Shown in pieces: positions 17,010 to 25,492 of a DNA stretch of 42,053 bases. How positions within the stretch are numbered: the first letter of the stretch is position 1; every line of letters begins with the position of its first letter. The stretch spans positions 1-42,053 of the forward strand of contig JAVKIE010000015.1 of the NCBI GenBank assembly GCA_031459615.1. Direction: 5' to 3'. The DNA is from Calidihabitans tengchongensis (GTDB lineage Bacteria > Sysuimicrobiota > Sysuimicrobiia > Sysuimicrobiales > Kaftiobacteriaceae). The notes under the pieces were generated by a model, which did not search any database, was not told the origin of the DNA, and worked only from the letters and a program-made list of their open reading frames with translations. A program made the translations under genes and the position numbers.

Positions 17010-17928
17010 GGCCGGGGTGGGTGGCCAGCAGGGCCACGAAGACGTCCTCCAAAGACGGCTCCACGGCCCGCACGCTCTCCACGACGATCCCCTGAGCCGT
17101 CAGGGCCTCGCGCAGGCGCGGGCCGTCGGCGTCGCGGGAGACGACCGCGTGCAGGGCATGGCCGAACAGGTGCGCCCTGATCACCCCGGGGAGCTCGCGC
17201 GCGCGCTGGAGGGCGGCCCGGCGGGGCGCGGCCACGACCTCCAGGATCACGCCCGGCATGCGGGCGCGCAGGGTGCGGGGAGCCTCCACCGCCAGGAGAC
17301 GGCCCTGGTGCATCAGCGCCACCCGGGCGCACCGTTCGGCCTCATCCATGTAGGGGGTGGCGACCAGAATCGTCTTGCCCTGCCGGTTCAGGTCGTAGAG
17401 GATCTCCCAGAACTCACGCCGGGACACCGGGTCCACGCCCGTGGTCGGCTCGTCCAGAACCAGCACCTCCGGCTCGTGCATCACCGTCGCTGCCAGGGCC
17501 AGCTTCTGGCGCATCCCCCCGGAGAGGTGGCCGGCCAGGCGGTCCGCGGCGGCCTGCAGCCGTCCGGCGGCCAGCAGCCGGTCCATCCGCGGGCCAATCA
17601 GCGCCCGGGGAACCCCGAACATCTCGGCGACGAAGCGCAGGTTCTCCCGGACCGTGAGGTCGTCGTACAGGGCGAACGCCTGCGGCATGTAGCCGATGCG
17701 GGCCTTGACCTGCTCCGGCGCCTCGCGGGTGTCGGCGCCGGCCACCTGCGCCGTGCCGGCGTCCGGGGACAGGACCGCGCACAGCATCCGCAGCAGCGTG
17801 GTCTTGCCCGCCCCGTCCGGACCCAGCAGGCCGACCACCTCGCCCTGCCGGACCTCCAGGGACACGCCGTCCACGGCCACCGACGATCCGTAGCGCTTGG
17901 TCAGACCGCGGGCGACGATGGCCCCCAT
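16990..17928 (-). CDS. ABC transporter ATP-binding protein (first of pair)
   Basis: The 312-residue ATPase has Walker A LGPDGAGKTTLL at 35-46, signature HLSGGMRQKLALAATVMHEP and Walker B VLVLDEPTTGVDPVSRREFW. The switch position reads LVATPYMDEAERC, where the usual H of the H-loop (ATHYMDEAE) is replaced by P. If real, this would impair hydrolysis at its own site and suggests a degenerate site in an asymmetric ATPase pair with the next gene. In E. coli YbhF the two nucleotide-binding domains are fused in one chain; here they are separate genes of equal length, overlapping by 20 bases. Confidence 0.9.
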   Translation of the reverse strand: MGAIVARGLTKRYGSSVAVDGVSLEVRQGEVVGLLGPDGAGKTTLLRMLCAVLSPDAGTAQVAGADTREAPEQVKARIGYMPQAFALYDDLTVRENLRFVAEMFGVPRALIGPRMDRLLAAGRLQAAADRLAGHLSGGMRQKLALAATVMHEPEVLVLDEPTTGVDPVSRREFWEILYDLNRQGKTILVATPYMDEAERCARVALMHQGRLLAVEAPRTLRARMPGVILEVVAAPRRAALQRARELPGVIRAHLFGHALHAVVSRDADGPRLREALTAQGIVVESVRAVEPSLEDVFVALLATHPGHDDTRH

Positions 17929-17955
17929 GGCATCTCCCTCACCAATCGCGTACCT

Positions 17956-19257
17956 TCACCCTTGGACCTTCAACGTAAGAGAGCGCGTGTCTGCGGGGCC
18001 GCGCCCCCGCGTCTGGATGACCGCATCGGCCGGCATCCCGGGCTTGAGCAGGTGGTCGGGGTTGGGCAGGGTCACCGTGACCGCGAATACCATCTTGACC
18101 CGCTCCTCGGGAGTCTGGACGTTGCGGGGCGTGAACTCGGCCTGCTGGCTGATCTCGGTCACGGTGCCCGCGAACACGCGTCCCGGAAAGGCGTCGGTGG
18201 TCACCTCGACCCGCTGGCCGACGGCGACCCGGCCCAGCTGCGGCAGGGGCAGGTAGAGCCGGAGCCGCAGCTGGTCCAGGGTGCCGACGGTGAGGATGGG
18301 AGTCCCGGGGGTGACCACCTCGCCGGCGCGGGCGTGGCGGACCAGCACCACGCCGGCCAGGGGTGAACGGATCACCAGGGTGTCGCGCTGGGTCTGCAGC
18401 AACCGCACCGTGGCCTCGGCCTGCGCCACCTGCGCCGCCGCCGCCTGCACGTCGGCCCGTCTCTGACCGATGGCCGCCTGGCCGGCCCGGGCGGCGGCGA
18501 CGGCGGCCTCCGCCTGGCGCACCTGCGCCCGGGCGGCCTCCACGTCGCGGCCGCGGATGGCCACCAGCTGGCGGTTGGCCTCGGCCAGGCGCAGCGCCGC
18601 CTCGGCCTGCTGCGCGGCCTGCGCGGCCGCCTCGTACTGCGCCCGCGCCGCATCCCGGGCGGCCCGCGCCGCCTCCACCTGCTGGGCGCTGATGGCCCCG
18701 TCCCGGAACAGCGGCTCCAGCCGGGCCAGGTCGTCTTCGGCCCGACGCCACGCCGCCTCCGCCGACCGCGCGGTCGCCCGGGCCGCCTCCAGCGCCGCCC
18801 GGGCCTGCGCCACCGCCAGGTCCACCTGGGAGGCCGTCAGCGCCTCGGCCTGCTCGGCCTGCGGCACCCGCGCCCGGGCCGCCTCCAGCGCCGCCCGGGC
18901 CTGGGCCACAGAGGCGTCCACCTGTCGCTGCTGCAGGACCAGGGCCGCCTGCGCCTGAGCCAGCCGCGCCCGGGCCGCCTCCAGCGCCGCCCGGGCCTGC
19001 TGCAGCTGCGCGTCCGCCTCGCGGCTGTCCAAGGCGACCACCACCTGACCGGCCCGCACCGCGTCGCCCTCGTCCACCTCCAGGGAGGCGATGCGCCCGG
19101 CCACCTTGCTGGCGACGGTGACCTGGTCCGCCTCGATGATGCCCGATGCCCGCACCGCGTCAGGCGAAGGCCCCCGCCGCCAGGCCGCCGCCCCCCACGC
19201 GGCCAGCGCCGCCACGAGGACCGCCGCCGTCAGAGCGACACCCCGCCGGTAAGCCAC
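17956..19257 (-). CDS. HlyD-type periplasmic adaptor (membrane fusion) protein
   Basis: The 433-residue adaptor links the inner-membrane ABC permease to TolC. Residues 8-27 form one membrane anchor. The first half of the lipoyl-like domain (VASKVAGRIASLEVDEGDAV) is near residue 50 and the second half (VIRSPLAGVVLVRHARAGEV) near 300. Between them lies an unusually long Ala/Gln/Arg-rich coiled-coil hairpin built partly from 32-residue repeats (QARAALEAARAR). The C-terminus has the beta-barrel domain (VEVTTDAFPGRVFAGTVTEI). The start is the GTG at 19257, overlapping the tolC stop as TAGTG, with GGAGAGG upstream. Confidence 0.9.
   Translation of the reverse strand: MAYRRGVALTAAVLVAALAAWGAAAWRRGPSPDAVRASGIIEADQVTVASKVAGRIASLEVDEGDAVRAGQVVVALDSREADAQLQQARAALEAARARLAQAQAALVLQQRQVDASVAQARAALEAARARVPQAEQAEALTASQVDLAVAQARAALEAARATARSAEAAWRRAEDDLARLEPLFRDGAISAQQVEAARAARDAARAQYEAAAQAAQQAEAALRLAEANRQLVAIRGRDVEAARAQVRQAEAAVAAARAGQAAIGQRRADVQAAAAQVAQAEATVRLLQTQRDTLVIRSPLAGVVLVRHARAGEVVTPGTPILTVGTLDQLRLRLYLPLPQLGRVAVGQRVEVTTDAFPGRVFAGTVTEISQQAEFTPRNVQTPEERVKMVFAVTVTLPNPDHLLKPGMPADAVIQTRGRGPADTRSLTLKVQG
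18776..18999 (-). repeat. Three exact 32-base copies at a 96-base period inside hlyD
   Basis: Identical 32-mers at 18776-18807, 18872-18903 and 18968-18999, each exactly 96 bases apart. They encode the recurrent QARAALEAARA of the coiled coil, one copy every 32 residues. The identity at the DNA level suggests recent expansion or gene conversion. Confidence 0.85.
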
Positions 19258-20567
19258 TACCGCACCGCCTCTCCGACCGCCCGTTCCAGCTGCGCCCGCG
19301 CCACGCTGTAGGCGAACTGGGCCTGGGCGCGGGCCGCCTCCGCCTGGGACAGGGAGGCCTGGGCGCTGATGACCTCCAGCGCGGTTCCCACCCCCGCCGC
19401 AAACCGGACCTGGGCGATCCGCAGCGCCTCGACCGCCTGGGCCACGAGCGCATCGGCTCCCGCCAGCTCCTCGCGCGCCGACTCCAGGGACAGGTACGCC
19501 TGGCGGACCTCCACCTCGATGCCCTGACGCTGCTGACCCAGAGCCGCCTCCAGCTGGGCCAGCCGCTGCTGGGCCTCGACGACCCGCTGCTGGGTCAGAC
19601 CGCCGTCGGCGACGGCCAGGGTGGCCGCCAGGGTGACGCTCCACGTGGTGCCGAAGTCGGTGCCGGGCCCCAGAGCTCCCGTGTTGGAGTAGACGTAGGC
19701 CCCCGACAGGACCAGGGAGATCCGACCTCCGCTGGCGGCCACCTCGACGGCGGCCCGGGCGGCATCCCGGCGCGCCGCCAGTTCCGCCAGTTCGGGGCGC
19801 ACCAGAAGGGCCCGCGCCACCAGCTGCGCCAGCGGGGTCTGGACCGGCTCGGTGGCGAACCCGTCCACGAGCTCCAGCGGCGTGTCCAGGGGCTGGTTCA
19901 GCGCGGCGTTGAGCGCCTGCCGTGCCTGGGCGACGCCGTTGCGCGCGCGCACCAGAGCCTGCCGGGCGCTGGCGACGGCCACCTCGGCCTGCACCTCGTC
20001 GAACCTCGGAGACACGCCCGCCGCCACCCGCGCCCGCGCCACCCGCAGGTTCTCGGTGGCCTGGGCCAGTCCCCGCTCGGCCGCCGCCTCGCCGGCCTGC
20101 GCCAGCAGCACCTGGTAGTAGGCCTGCCGCACACTGAAGACCACCTGCTGGCGGACGCGCTGCAGAGCGGCCTCGGCGCCCCGCAGGTTGGCCTCGGCGA
20201 CGGCGATCTGGGCCTCGACGCGCCCGCCGGTGGCCAGGGGGTACTGAGCCACCAGCCGCGCGTCGTAGACGTTGGGCGAGGGGGGCGGCAGGGTGAGGGA
20301 ACCAAATCCGATCGGCTCCTGCTCCTGAGTGCGCGTGTAGCTGCCCTGGACGCTGACCTGCACCGCCGTCCCGGCGCGGGCCTGGGCCAGCTGCGCCCGG
20401 GCGATGGCGACATCAAAGGCCGCCACCTGCACCTGCGGGTTCTGCCGGAGGGCCAGGTCCACCGCCTGCTGCACCGTCAGCCGCTGCACGGGCTGGGAGC
20501 GAGCCGCAGGCGCGGCAATGGCCACGCAGACGACAGCCCCGACGACGGACATCCAGCGACCGGTCAC
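19257..20567 (-). CDS. TolC-family outer membrane efflux protein
   Basis: The 436-residue protein has a signal peptide (residues 1-24, VVGAVVCVAIAAPAARSQ) followed by two repeats of the TolC/OEP fold. Each repeat begins with L-T-x-x-x-A-V-x-x-A-L-x-x-N (LTVQQAVDLALRQNPQVQVA) and a long Ala/Gln-rich helix, with short beta strands such as VSVQGSYTR and ISLVLSGAYVYSNTG. It forms the outer-membrane channel of the export system and is direct evidence for a second membrane in this organism. The GTG start has GGGGGGAG upstream. The gene sits 12 bases after tetR and overlaps hlyD. Confidence 0.92.
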   Translation of the reverse strand: MTGRWMSVVGAVVCVAIAAPAARSQPVQRLTVQQAVDLALRQNPQVQVAAFDVAIARAQLAQARAGTAVQVSVQGSYTRTQEQEPIGFGSLTLPPPSPNVYDARLVAQYPLATGGRVEAQIAVAEANLRGAEAALQRVRQQVVFSVRQAYYQVLLAQAGEAAAERGLAQATENLRVARARVAAGVSPRFDEVQAEVAVASARQALVRARNGVAQARQALNAALNQPLDTPLELVDGFATEPVQTPLAQLVARALLVRPELAELAARRDAARAAVEVAASGGRISLVLSGAYVYSNTGALGPGTDFGTTWSVTLAATLAVADGGLTQQRVVEAQQRLAQLEAALGQQRQGIEVEVRQAYLSLESAREELAGADALVAQAVEALRIAQVRFAAGVGTALEVISAQASLSQAEAARAQAQFAYSVARAQLERAVGEAVR

Positions 20568-20579
20568 AGCGCTCCCCCC

Positions 20580-21218
20580 TCACCGATCTGCCTTGATGGC
20601 ATCCCTCGCCACTCGGGGGCGCCTCCCCCCAGGCTGAGCCCGGGCCGCGCCCCGACCCTGCAGGTAGCCCCGCACGTAAGCCGGCACGTCCAGGGCGACC
20701 CGCACCCCCAGGGCCTCTCCCAGCAGCAGGCGCGCCATCAGCGGCCCCAAAAACGCCAGGGCCATCTGGGCCGGAGACTCGCCGCCGCCCAGCGACCCGC
20801 GGCTCTGGTGCTCCCGGAAGAAGGCGACGACGGCGCCGAGGGTGCGGGCGAATCCTTCCGGCGGCCGATCCCCCCGCAGCGAACGGGTGCGCAGCAGCTC
20901 GGGCAGCAGCCGCAGGATCAGCCCCTGGTTCTCCTCGATCAGGCGCAGGTAGTTGCGCGCCAGCGCCCGCAGGTCGGCGGCCACGTCCGGGCCCGGGGAG
21001 GGCACCAGGGCGTCCAGCGGCGGGCTGAGGCGCTGGAGGGCGGCCCGCAACAGGGCGTCCTTGCCCCCGAAGTGGCGGAACAGGGTGACCTCGTTGACCC
21101 CCGCCCGGCGGGCAATCTCCCGGGTGGTGGCGCCCCGGTACCCGCGCTCGGCCAGCAGCGCCAGCCCCGCCCGCAGCAGCCGGGCCCGGGTGGGGTCGGG
21201 GTCTGCAAGCAAGTGCAT
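20580..21218 (-). CDS. TetR-family transcriptional regulator of the export operon
   Basis: The 212-residue protein has an N-terminal helix-turn-helix of TetR type: LLRAGLALLAERGYRGATTR, EIARRAGVNEVTLFRHFGGK (about 14-53). The ligand-binding C-terminal half is alpha-helical. As first gene of the tetR-tolC-hlyD-ATPase-ATPase-permease operon it probably represses the whole unit until the exported compound or its relative binds. The arrangement is like E. coli cecR-ybhGFSR, but with tolC included and the ATPases split. The last 25 residues (GRGAARAQPGGRRPR) are basic and disordered. Confidence 0.88.
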   Translation of the reverse strand: MHLLADPDPTRARLLRAGLALLAERGYRGATTREIARRAGVNEVTLFRHFGGKDALLRAALQRLSPPLDALVPSPGPDVAADLRALARNYLRLIEENQGLILRLLPELLRTRSLRGDRPPEGFARTLGAVVAFFREHQSRGSLGGGESPAQMALAFLGPLMARLLLGEALGVRVALDVPAYVRGYLQGRGAARAQPGGRRPRVARDAIKADR

Positions 21219-21227
21219 GCTGTCATC

Positions 21228-21256
21228 AGGCTAGCACGGACCCCGCCAGGGAGCAA
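21228..21256 (-). promoter_or_regulatory. Candidate tetR-operon promoter
   Basis: On the minus strand, TTGCTC (21256-21251), 17 bases, TAGCCT (21233-21228). The expected start of transcription (about 21221) is nearly at the tetR ATG, which has no clear ribosome site, so the message may be leaderless. Confidence 0.4.
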
Positions 21257-21282
21257 GCCAGGGCGACCACCGCGACCGCCGG

Positions 21283-22128
21283 CTACGGCGGTCCCGCCCG
21301 GACCCACCGGCTGGGAGAGACCAGCACCTCCCCGCCGGCGCCGGCGCCGGCGAACTCGATGAGGGAGACGTAGCGGTCCACCATCTTCGGGCGGGGCACG
21401 GCGGCTTCCACCAGCACCCCCACGCCCACCACCTCGGCCCGGACCTCGCGCATCAGGTCGTGGACCCCCCGCGCGGTTCCCCCACCGCGCAGGAAGTCGT
21501 CCACGAACAGGACCCGCGCGCCCGGCGGGACCGCCCGCAGGGGCAAGGTCATGGACTGCACCAGGCGGGACGAACCCGACACGTAGTTCACGCTGACCGC
21601 CGGCCCGTCGGTGACGTGCGCCCCCCGGCGGGCGATCACCAGGGGGACATCGAACGCGCGGGCCACCATCAGGGCCAGCGGAATGCCCTTGACCTCCATG
21701 GTCAGGACCACATCCGGTCGGGAGTCCTCGAAGAAGCCCGCCAGTGCCTCGCCCAGGGCGGCGGCGTACCGCGGCGTGGCCACAATGTCGGCCGTGTAGA
21801 GGAACCCTCCCGGCAGCAGGCGGGAGGGGTCCCGCAGCCGCTGGCAGACCTCCTCCACCAGGGCCCGCACCGCCTCCTTCCCCCGCCACGGGACGTACCG
21901 GACCCCTCCCGCGGCGCCCGGCAGCGTCTCCACCGTGCCCAGCTGGAACCGTTCCAGCGCGGCGCGCATGAACGCCAGGTCCTCGCTGATGGTGGACTTG
22001 GCGGCATCCAGCATCTCTCCGAAGGCACCCAGGGAAAACAGCCGGCGGGGAGCGTGGAACAGGTGGTGGGCCATCACCACCATCCTCTCCCCCCGGCGCA
22101 GGCGGCCGCGGCGGGCGCGGCGGGTCAC
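21283..22128 (-). CDS. purR: Purine operon repressor PurR (Bacillus type)
   Basis: The 281-residue repressor of purine genes has an N-terminal winged helix (about 10-80; AAKSTISEDLAFMRAALERF and LPGAAGGVRYVP match the family) and a C-terminal phosphoribosyltransferase-like domain. That domain carries the PRPP-binding motif VLFVDDFLRGGGTA (206-219). In Bacillus, PRPP binding releases PurR from DNA. The GTG start at 22128 keeps the basic residues before the winged helix. The neighbourhood with ispE is conserved in Firmicutes. Its start is 6 bases after the stop of the nucleotidyltransferase gene. Confidence 0.92.
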   Translation of the reverse strand: MTRRARRGRLRRGERMVVMAHHLFHAPRRLFSLGAFGEMLDAAKSTISEDLAFMRAALERFQLGTVETLPGAAGGVRYVPWRGKEAVRALVEEVCQRLRDPSRLLPGGFLYTADIVATPRYAAALGEALAGFFEDSRPDVVLTMEVKGIPLALMVARAFDVPLVIARRGAHVTDGPAVSVNYVSGSSRLVQSMTLPLRAVPPGARVLFVDDFLRGGGTARGVHDLMREVRAEVVGVGVLVEAAVPRPKMVDRYVSLIEFAGAGAGGEVLVSPSRWVRAGPP

Positions 22129-22134
22129 GGCCGC

Positions 22135-22941
22135 CTACCCTCCCGTCCGATCCAGCGCCCGGGTGATCAGGGCGAGGTTGTGGGGCTTGCCGGCGTCCAC
22201 ATCCAGCGCCACCTCCGGCCGCTGCATGATGACCGCGCGGGCGGCAATCCCGGCGAGGTCGGCCACCCGGTCCATCATCTCGGCGATGGTCAGCCGGCCC
22301 GAGGCGAACTTCAGGACCACGGACCACCCGAACGCCTGCGCCAGCAGCCAGGGCTTCTTGCGGGCCGCCAGGAGGCGCTCCACCAGCGGCCGCACCCGTT
22401 CGATCACCTGGGGCCGCACCAGCATGAGGCTGCCGCCGGTGAAGGTCCCGTCCGCCACCGTCACGTAGGTTTTCTGGGCGCCCGGGAAAACCCGTTCCAT
22501 CGCCTCCCGCGGCACGATGGCGTAGTGGAAGTCGGCGGGAGACGCCCGGCAGGCGGCCAGGAACTCCTCCAGCGCCTCGGGGGTGAGCAGCGGGATGTCG
22601 GAGGCCACCACCAGGACCGGCTCCTCCGACCCCAGCGCCCGCAGGGCGGCCACCACGTTCGCCATCAGCGACCCGCTGTCGGGCACGTGCAGGACCCCCG
22701 CGGGCAGCCAGGGGCGCACGTCCGGAGGGCCCGCCACCGCGATGCGCGCAATGGCGGCGCTGGCCCGCAGGGCATCCAGGACGTGGGCCAGCAGTGGACG
22801 GCCCCCCACCGGCAGGAAGGCTTTGTTGGGCAGGTCCGGGGGCAGGCCCGGTTCCGCCCCGCCTCCGGCCAGGACGATGGCGTCCGTCTGGGGGTGGGGT
22901 CCGTCAGCGGGCTTCGGCAAAGGTCCGGGTGACGATGACAT
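22135..22941 (-). CDS. Nucleotidyltransferase-family protein (MobA-like NTP transferase)
   Basis: The 268-residue protein has a GT-A-like fold. The nucleotide-binding start is DAIVLAGGGAEPGL (about 20-33), where the usual L-A-G-G-x-x-x-R-M is altered. KAFLPVGGRPLLAHVLDALR and VASDIPLLTPEALEEFLAAC (acidic metal-binding motif) follow. Residues after about 150 form an alpha/beta extension (TFTGGSLMLVRPQVIERVRP) seen in a group found next to ispE and purR. The substrate is unknown. The ATG overlaps the end of ispE by 38 bases; the first 18 residues are low-complexity, so the real start may be later. Confidence 0.8.
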   Translation of the reverse strand: MSSSPGPLPKPADGPHPQTDAIVLAGGGAEPGLPPDLPNKAFLPVGGRPLLAHVLDALRASAAIARIAVAGPPDVRPWLPAGVLHVPDSGSLMANVVAALRALGSEEPVLVVASDIPLLTPEALEEFLAACRASPADFHYAIVPREAMERVFPGAQKTYVTVADGTFTGGSLMLVRPQVIERVRPLVERLLAARKKPWLLAQAFGWSVVLKFASGRLTIAEMMDRVADLAGIAARAVIMQRPEVALDVDAGKPHNLALITRALDRTGG

Positions 22942-23770
22942 CCACGTCGGGCACAGCGGCCAGGTCGTCGGCCACCTTGCGGGCGGCCGCCTCGTTCGCC
23001 ATCAGCCCGTAGACGGTGGGCCCGGTTCCGGACAGCGCCGCGCCGTAGGCCTCTCCGGAGAGGATGATGCGCTTGATCTCCCGGATCACCGGGTACGCCG
23101 GCCCCACCACGTCCTCGAACACGTTGCACAGCAGCCGGCCGACCCGGCGCACGTCCTCCTGGCGCAGGGCCTCCACCATCGCCCGCGTGTCCGGACGGGC
23201 CGTGACGGCGGCCGCGCGCAGCTGGCGGTACGCCCACTCGGTGGCCACGGGGATCTGCGGGCGGCCCAGGACCACCCAGGTGGAGGGCAGGGGGGGCAGG
23301 GGCTCCAGGATCTCGCCGCGTCCCCGGGCCAGCGCCGCCCCGCCCTCCAGGAAGAAGGGCACGTCCGACCCCAGGCGGACGGCCAGGGCGGACAGGGCGC
23401 GGCCGTCCAGGCGCAACTTCCACATCTGCGCCAGCCCCAGCAGCGTCACCGCCGCGTCGGCGCTGCCCCCGCCCAGGCCCGCGGCTGCGGGGATGCGCTT
23501 GATGAGTTCGATCTGCACGCCGCGATCCACCCGGAACGTCTCCCGCACCAGCTGGGCGGCCCGCACCACCAGGTTGCGGTGGTCGGAGGGGACATCCCCG
23601 TCGTGCACCACCACGTCCACGCCCTCCCCCGCTTCCCGCAGGATCAGGACGTCGTGGAGGGCGATGGTGTGCAGGACGGTCTCCACGTCGTGGTATCCGT
23701 CGCTGCGTTCGCCCAGCACGTCCAGGGTCAGGTTGATCTTGGCATAGGCGTGCAGCCGCAGTTCCTTCAC
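22904..23770 (-). CDS. ispE: 4-diphosphocytidyl-2-C-methyl-D-erythritol kinase
   Basis: The 288-residue GHMP kinase phosphorylates CDP-methylerythritol in the MEP route to isoprenoids. AYAKINLTLDVLGERSDGYH (9-28) is the IspE signature with the catalytic Lys and Asp region. IPAAAGLGGGSADAAVTLLG (93-112) is the ATP loop, and GAALSGTGPTVYGLM is the third GHMP motif. The GTG start has GGGGGAAGGAGGGAGG upstream. It is first in the ispE-nucleotidyltransferase-purR operon. No clear promoter was found in the GC-rich 280 bases ahead. Confidence 0.95.
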   Translation of the reverse strand: MKELRLHAYAKINLTLDVLGERSDGYHDVETVLHTIALHDVLILREAGEGVDVVVHDGDVPSDHRNLVVRAAQLVRETFRVDRGVQIELIKRIPAAAGLGGGSADAAVTLLGLAQMWKLRLDGRALSALAVRLGSDVPFFLEGGAALARGRGEILEPLPPLPSTWVVLGRPQIPVATEWAYRQLRAAAVTARPDTRAMVEALRQEDVRRVGRLLCNVFEDVVGPAYPVIREIKRIILSGEAYGAALSGTGPTVYGLMANEAAARKVADDLAAVPDVDVIVTRTFAEAR

Positions 23771-24054
23771 CGGCCTCCCTCCTTCCCCCGGCGGTCGCGC
23801 CGCCGGCGCGGTCCGCGATCCTCGGGGCGGGCAGGGACTGCGCGGCAGGCAGAGGGCGGCAGGAACCAGGAGAGGATGGCCGGACCGTGAGCGCGCACAC
23901 CACCCGCGCCGGCGCCGGCCCGCGGGAGCCGGGCAACCGCCGACACGGAGACACTGGCAGCGCCGATGGAACTGTCCTCCTGCCCGAGGCCCGATCTGTC
24001 TGAGGGTGGGGTTAGGTGCGGGCCCCGCAAACTCCTCCGGGCCGGGCGGGCGCG
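23771..24054. other. Intergenic region between divergent ispE and LCP genes, no gene seen
   Basis: I see no credible coding region, RNA fold or consensus promoter here. It has small GC-rich inverted repeats such as GCGCCGGCGC. Long open frames on both strands are low-complexity Arg/Pro/Gly translations. Confidence 0.5.
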
Positions 24055-24083
24055 TTGCCCGTGCGCCGGGAATGTCCTATCAT
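24055..24083 (+). promoter_or_regulatory. Promoter of the LCP gene
   Basis: TTGCCC (24055-24060), 17 bases, TATCAT (24078-24083). The expected start near 24090 gives a leader of about 77 bases that contains a strong hairpin. Confidence 0.55.
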
Positions 24084-24101
24084 GAGGTGTGCTGCAGGTC
24101 C

Positions 24102-24135
24102 GTGCGGGCTCCGGGAACGGCTCCGGAGCCCGCAC
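24102..24135 (+). promoter_or_regulatory. Perfect 13-bp hairpin in the LCP 5' leader
   Basis: GTGCGGGCTCCGG, 8-base loop, CCGGAGCCCGCAC, without a T run. It lies between the promoter and the ATG at 24167. Confidence 0.7.
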
Positions 24136-24166
24136 CGCGCGGTGGCGACGGCTGCCGCTTCGGGCC

Positions 24167-25456
24167 ATGGAGAGACATCCCGTTCGCCCCTCTTCCCCTC
24201 CGCCTCGCCCGCCCTCCGCGGCGCCCGGATGGTGGCGGTACGCCCGGTGGGCGGCCCTGGGCCTGCCGGCGGTCCTGGCCGGCCTGGTGGTGGGTCTGCT
24301 CCTGGCCGCCACCGGGCCTCAGGGACCGCTGGGGGGTGCGGCGGTGAGCCCTCCCCGGCACAGCCCGGTCGCCTGGCCGGCGCGCCTGGCGCGGCGCACC
24401 ACGGTCCTGGTGATCGGGGTGGACGTCACGCTGGACACCCGCCGGCAGATCGTGCCGGTGGCGCGTTCGGACACTCTGATGCTGGTGGGATTCGACCCGT
24501 TGCGGCGGCGCGTCAGCGTGCTGTCCATTCCCCGGGATACCCTGGTCACCATCCCCGGCGTGGGGGAGGCCAAGATCAATGCGGCCTACGCCTTCGGAGG
24601 ACCGGCCCTGACCATCCGCACCGTCGAGGAGTTCCTGGGGGTGCCGGTCCACTACTACGTGAAGCTGGGACCGCAGTCCTTTGCCCGGCTCATCGACGCC
24701 CTCGGGGGCATCGAGGTGGACGTGGAGAAAGACATGACCTACACCGATCGGTGGGCCGGGCTGTACATCAACCTGCGCCGCGGCCGCCAGCGCCTGAGCG
24801 GAGAGCAGGCCATGCACTACATCCGCTTCCGCCACGACCCTGAGGGGGACATCGGTCGCGTCCGCCGGCAGCAGCAGGTACTGCGGGCCATCATCGACCA
24901 CCTCCGCTCGCCGCGGGCGCTGGGCGCCGCCCCGCGGCTGGTGCAGGCCGCCTCGCGCTACACCCAGACCAACCTCTCCCTGCGGGAACTGGTGGCCCTG
25001 GGCCTGTTCGCCCTCCGCCTCCCCCCCGACGCCCTTCACACCGCCACCGTGCCGGGTCAGGTGGGACCGGTGTACGTCTTCCACGACCCCGCGGCGACCC
25101 GGGCGCTGGTGGCGGAGATGTTCCTGGGAGTGGACCCCCGGGTGCTGGCGGCGACGACGGTGGAGGTCCTCAACGCCAGCGGGCTGCCGGGGCTGGCCCG
25201 GGATACCGCCGCGCGCCTGGAGCGTCTGGGCTTCCGCGTGGTGCGCGTGGGAACGGCGCCTCCCGCGGCCCGCACCGAGATCGTGGACCGCTCGAACCAT
25301 CCCGAGGTGGCGCAGGCGCTGGCGGATCTGCTGGGTCCCGGGATCGTGACCCGTCAGGAGTCCGGTCGCCCGGACATCACCGTGGTGGTCGCCCGGGACC
25401 TGGCCCCGGCCATCCGCCGGGCGGCCCGGGTGGACCGGCACGTCTTTCGCCCCTAG
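24167..25456 (+). CDS. LytR-CpsA-Psr (LCP) family cell-wall polymer ligase
   Basis: The 429-residue membrane-anchored enzyme transfers polyprenyl-linked glycopolymers to peptidoglycan. One membrane helix lies at about 28-49 (ALGLPAVLAGLVVGLLLAA). The LCP domain follows: ARSDTLMLVGFDPLRRRVSV, LSIPRDTLVTIPGVGEAKIN, AMHYIRFRHDPEGDIGRVRR (catalytic Arg/Asp motifs). A LytR_C domain (TTVEVLNASGLPGLARDTAA) ends the protein. The ATG at 24167 was chosen because the promoter's start site lies at about 24090, just past an in-frame GTG at 24089. No Shine-Dalgarno sequence precedes the ATG, which is odd. Confidence 0.88.
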   Translation: MERHPVRPSSPPPRPPSAAPGWWRYARWAALGLPAVLAGLVVGLLLAATGPQGPLGGAAVSPPRHSPVAWPARLARRTTVLVIGVDVTLDTRRQIVPVARSDTLMLVGFDPLRRRVSVLSIPRDTLVTIPGVGEAKINAAYAFGGPALTIRTVEEFLGVPVHYYVKLGPQSFARLIDALGGIEVDVEKDMTYTDRWAGLYINLRRGRQRLSGEQAMHYIRFRHDPEGDIGRVRRQQQVLRAIIDHLRSPRALGAAPRLVQAASRYTQTNLSLRELVALGLFALRLPPDALHTATVPGQVGPVYVFHDPAATRALVAEMFLGVDPRVLAATTVEVLNASGLPGLARDTAARLERLGFRVVRVGTAPPAARTEIVDRSNHPEVAQALADLLGPGIVTRQESGRPDITVVVARDLAPAIRRAARVDRHVFRP

Positions 25457-25492
25457 CCCGTCGCCACCCTGGCCGCGCTCTGCGCCCGGCTC

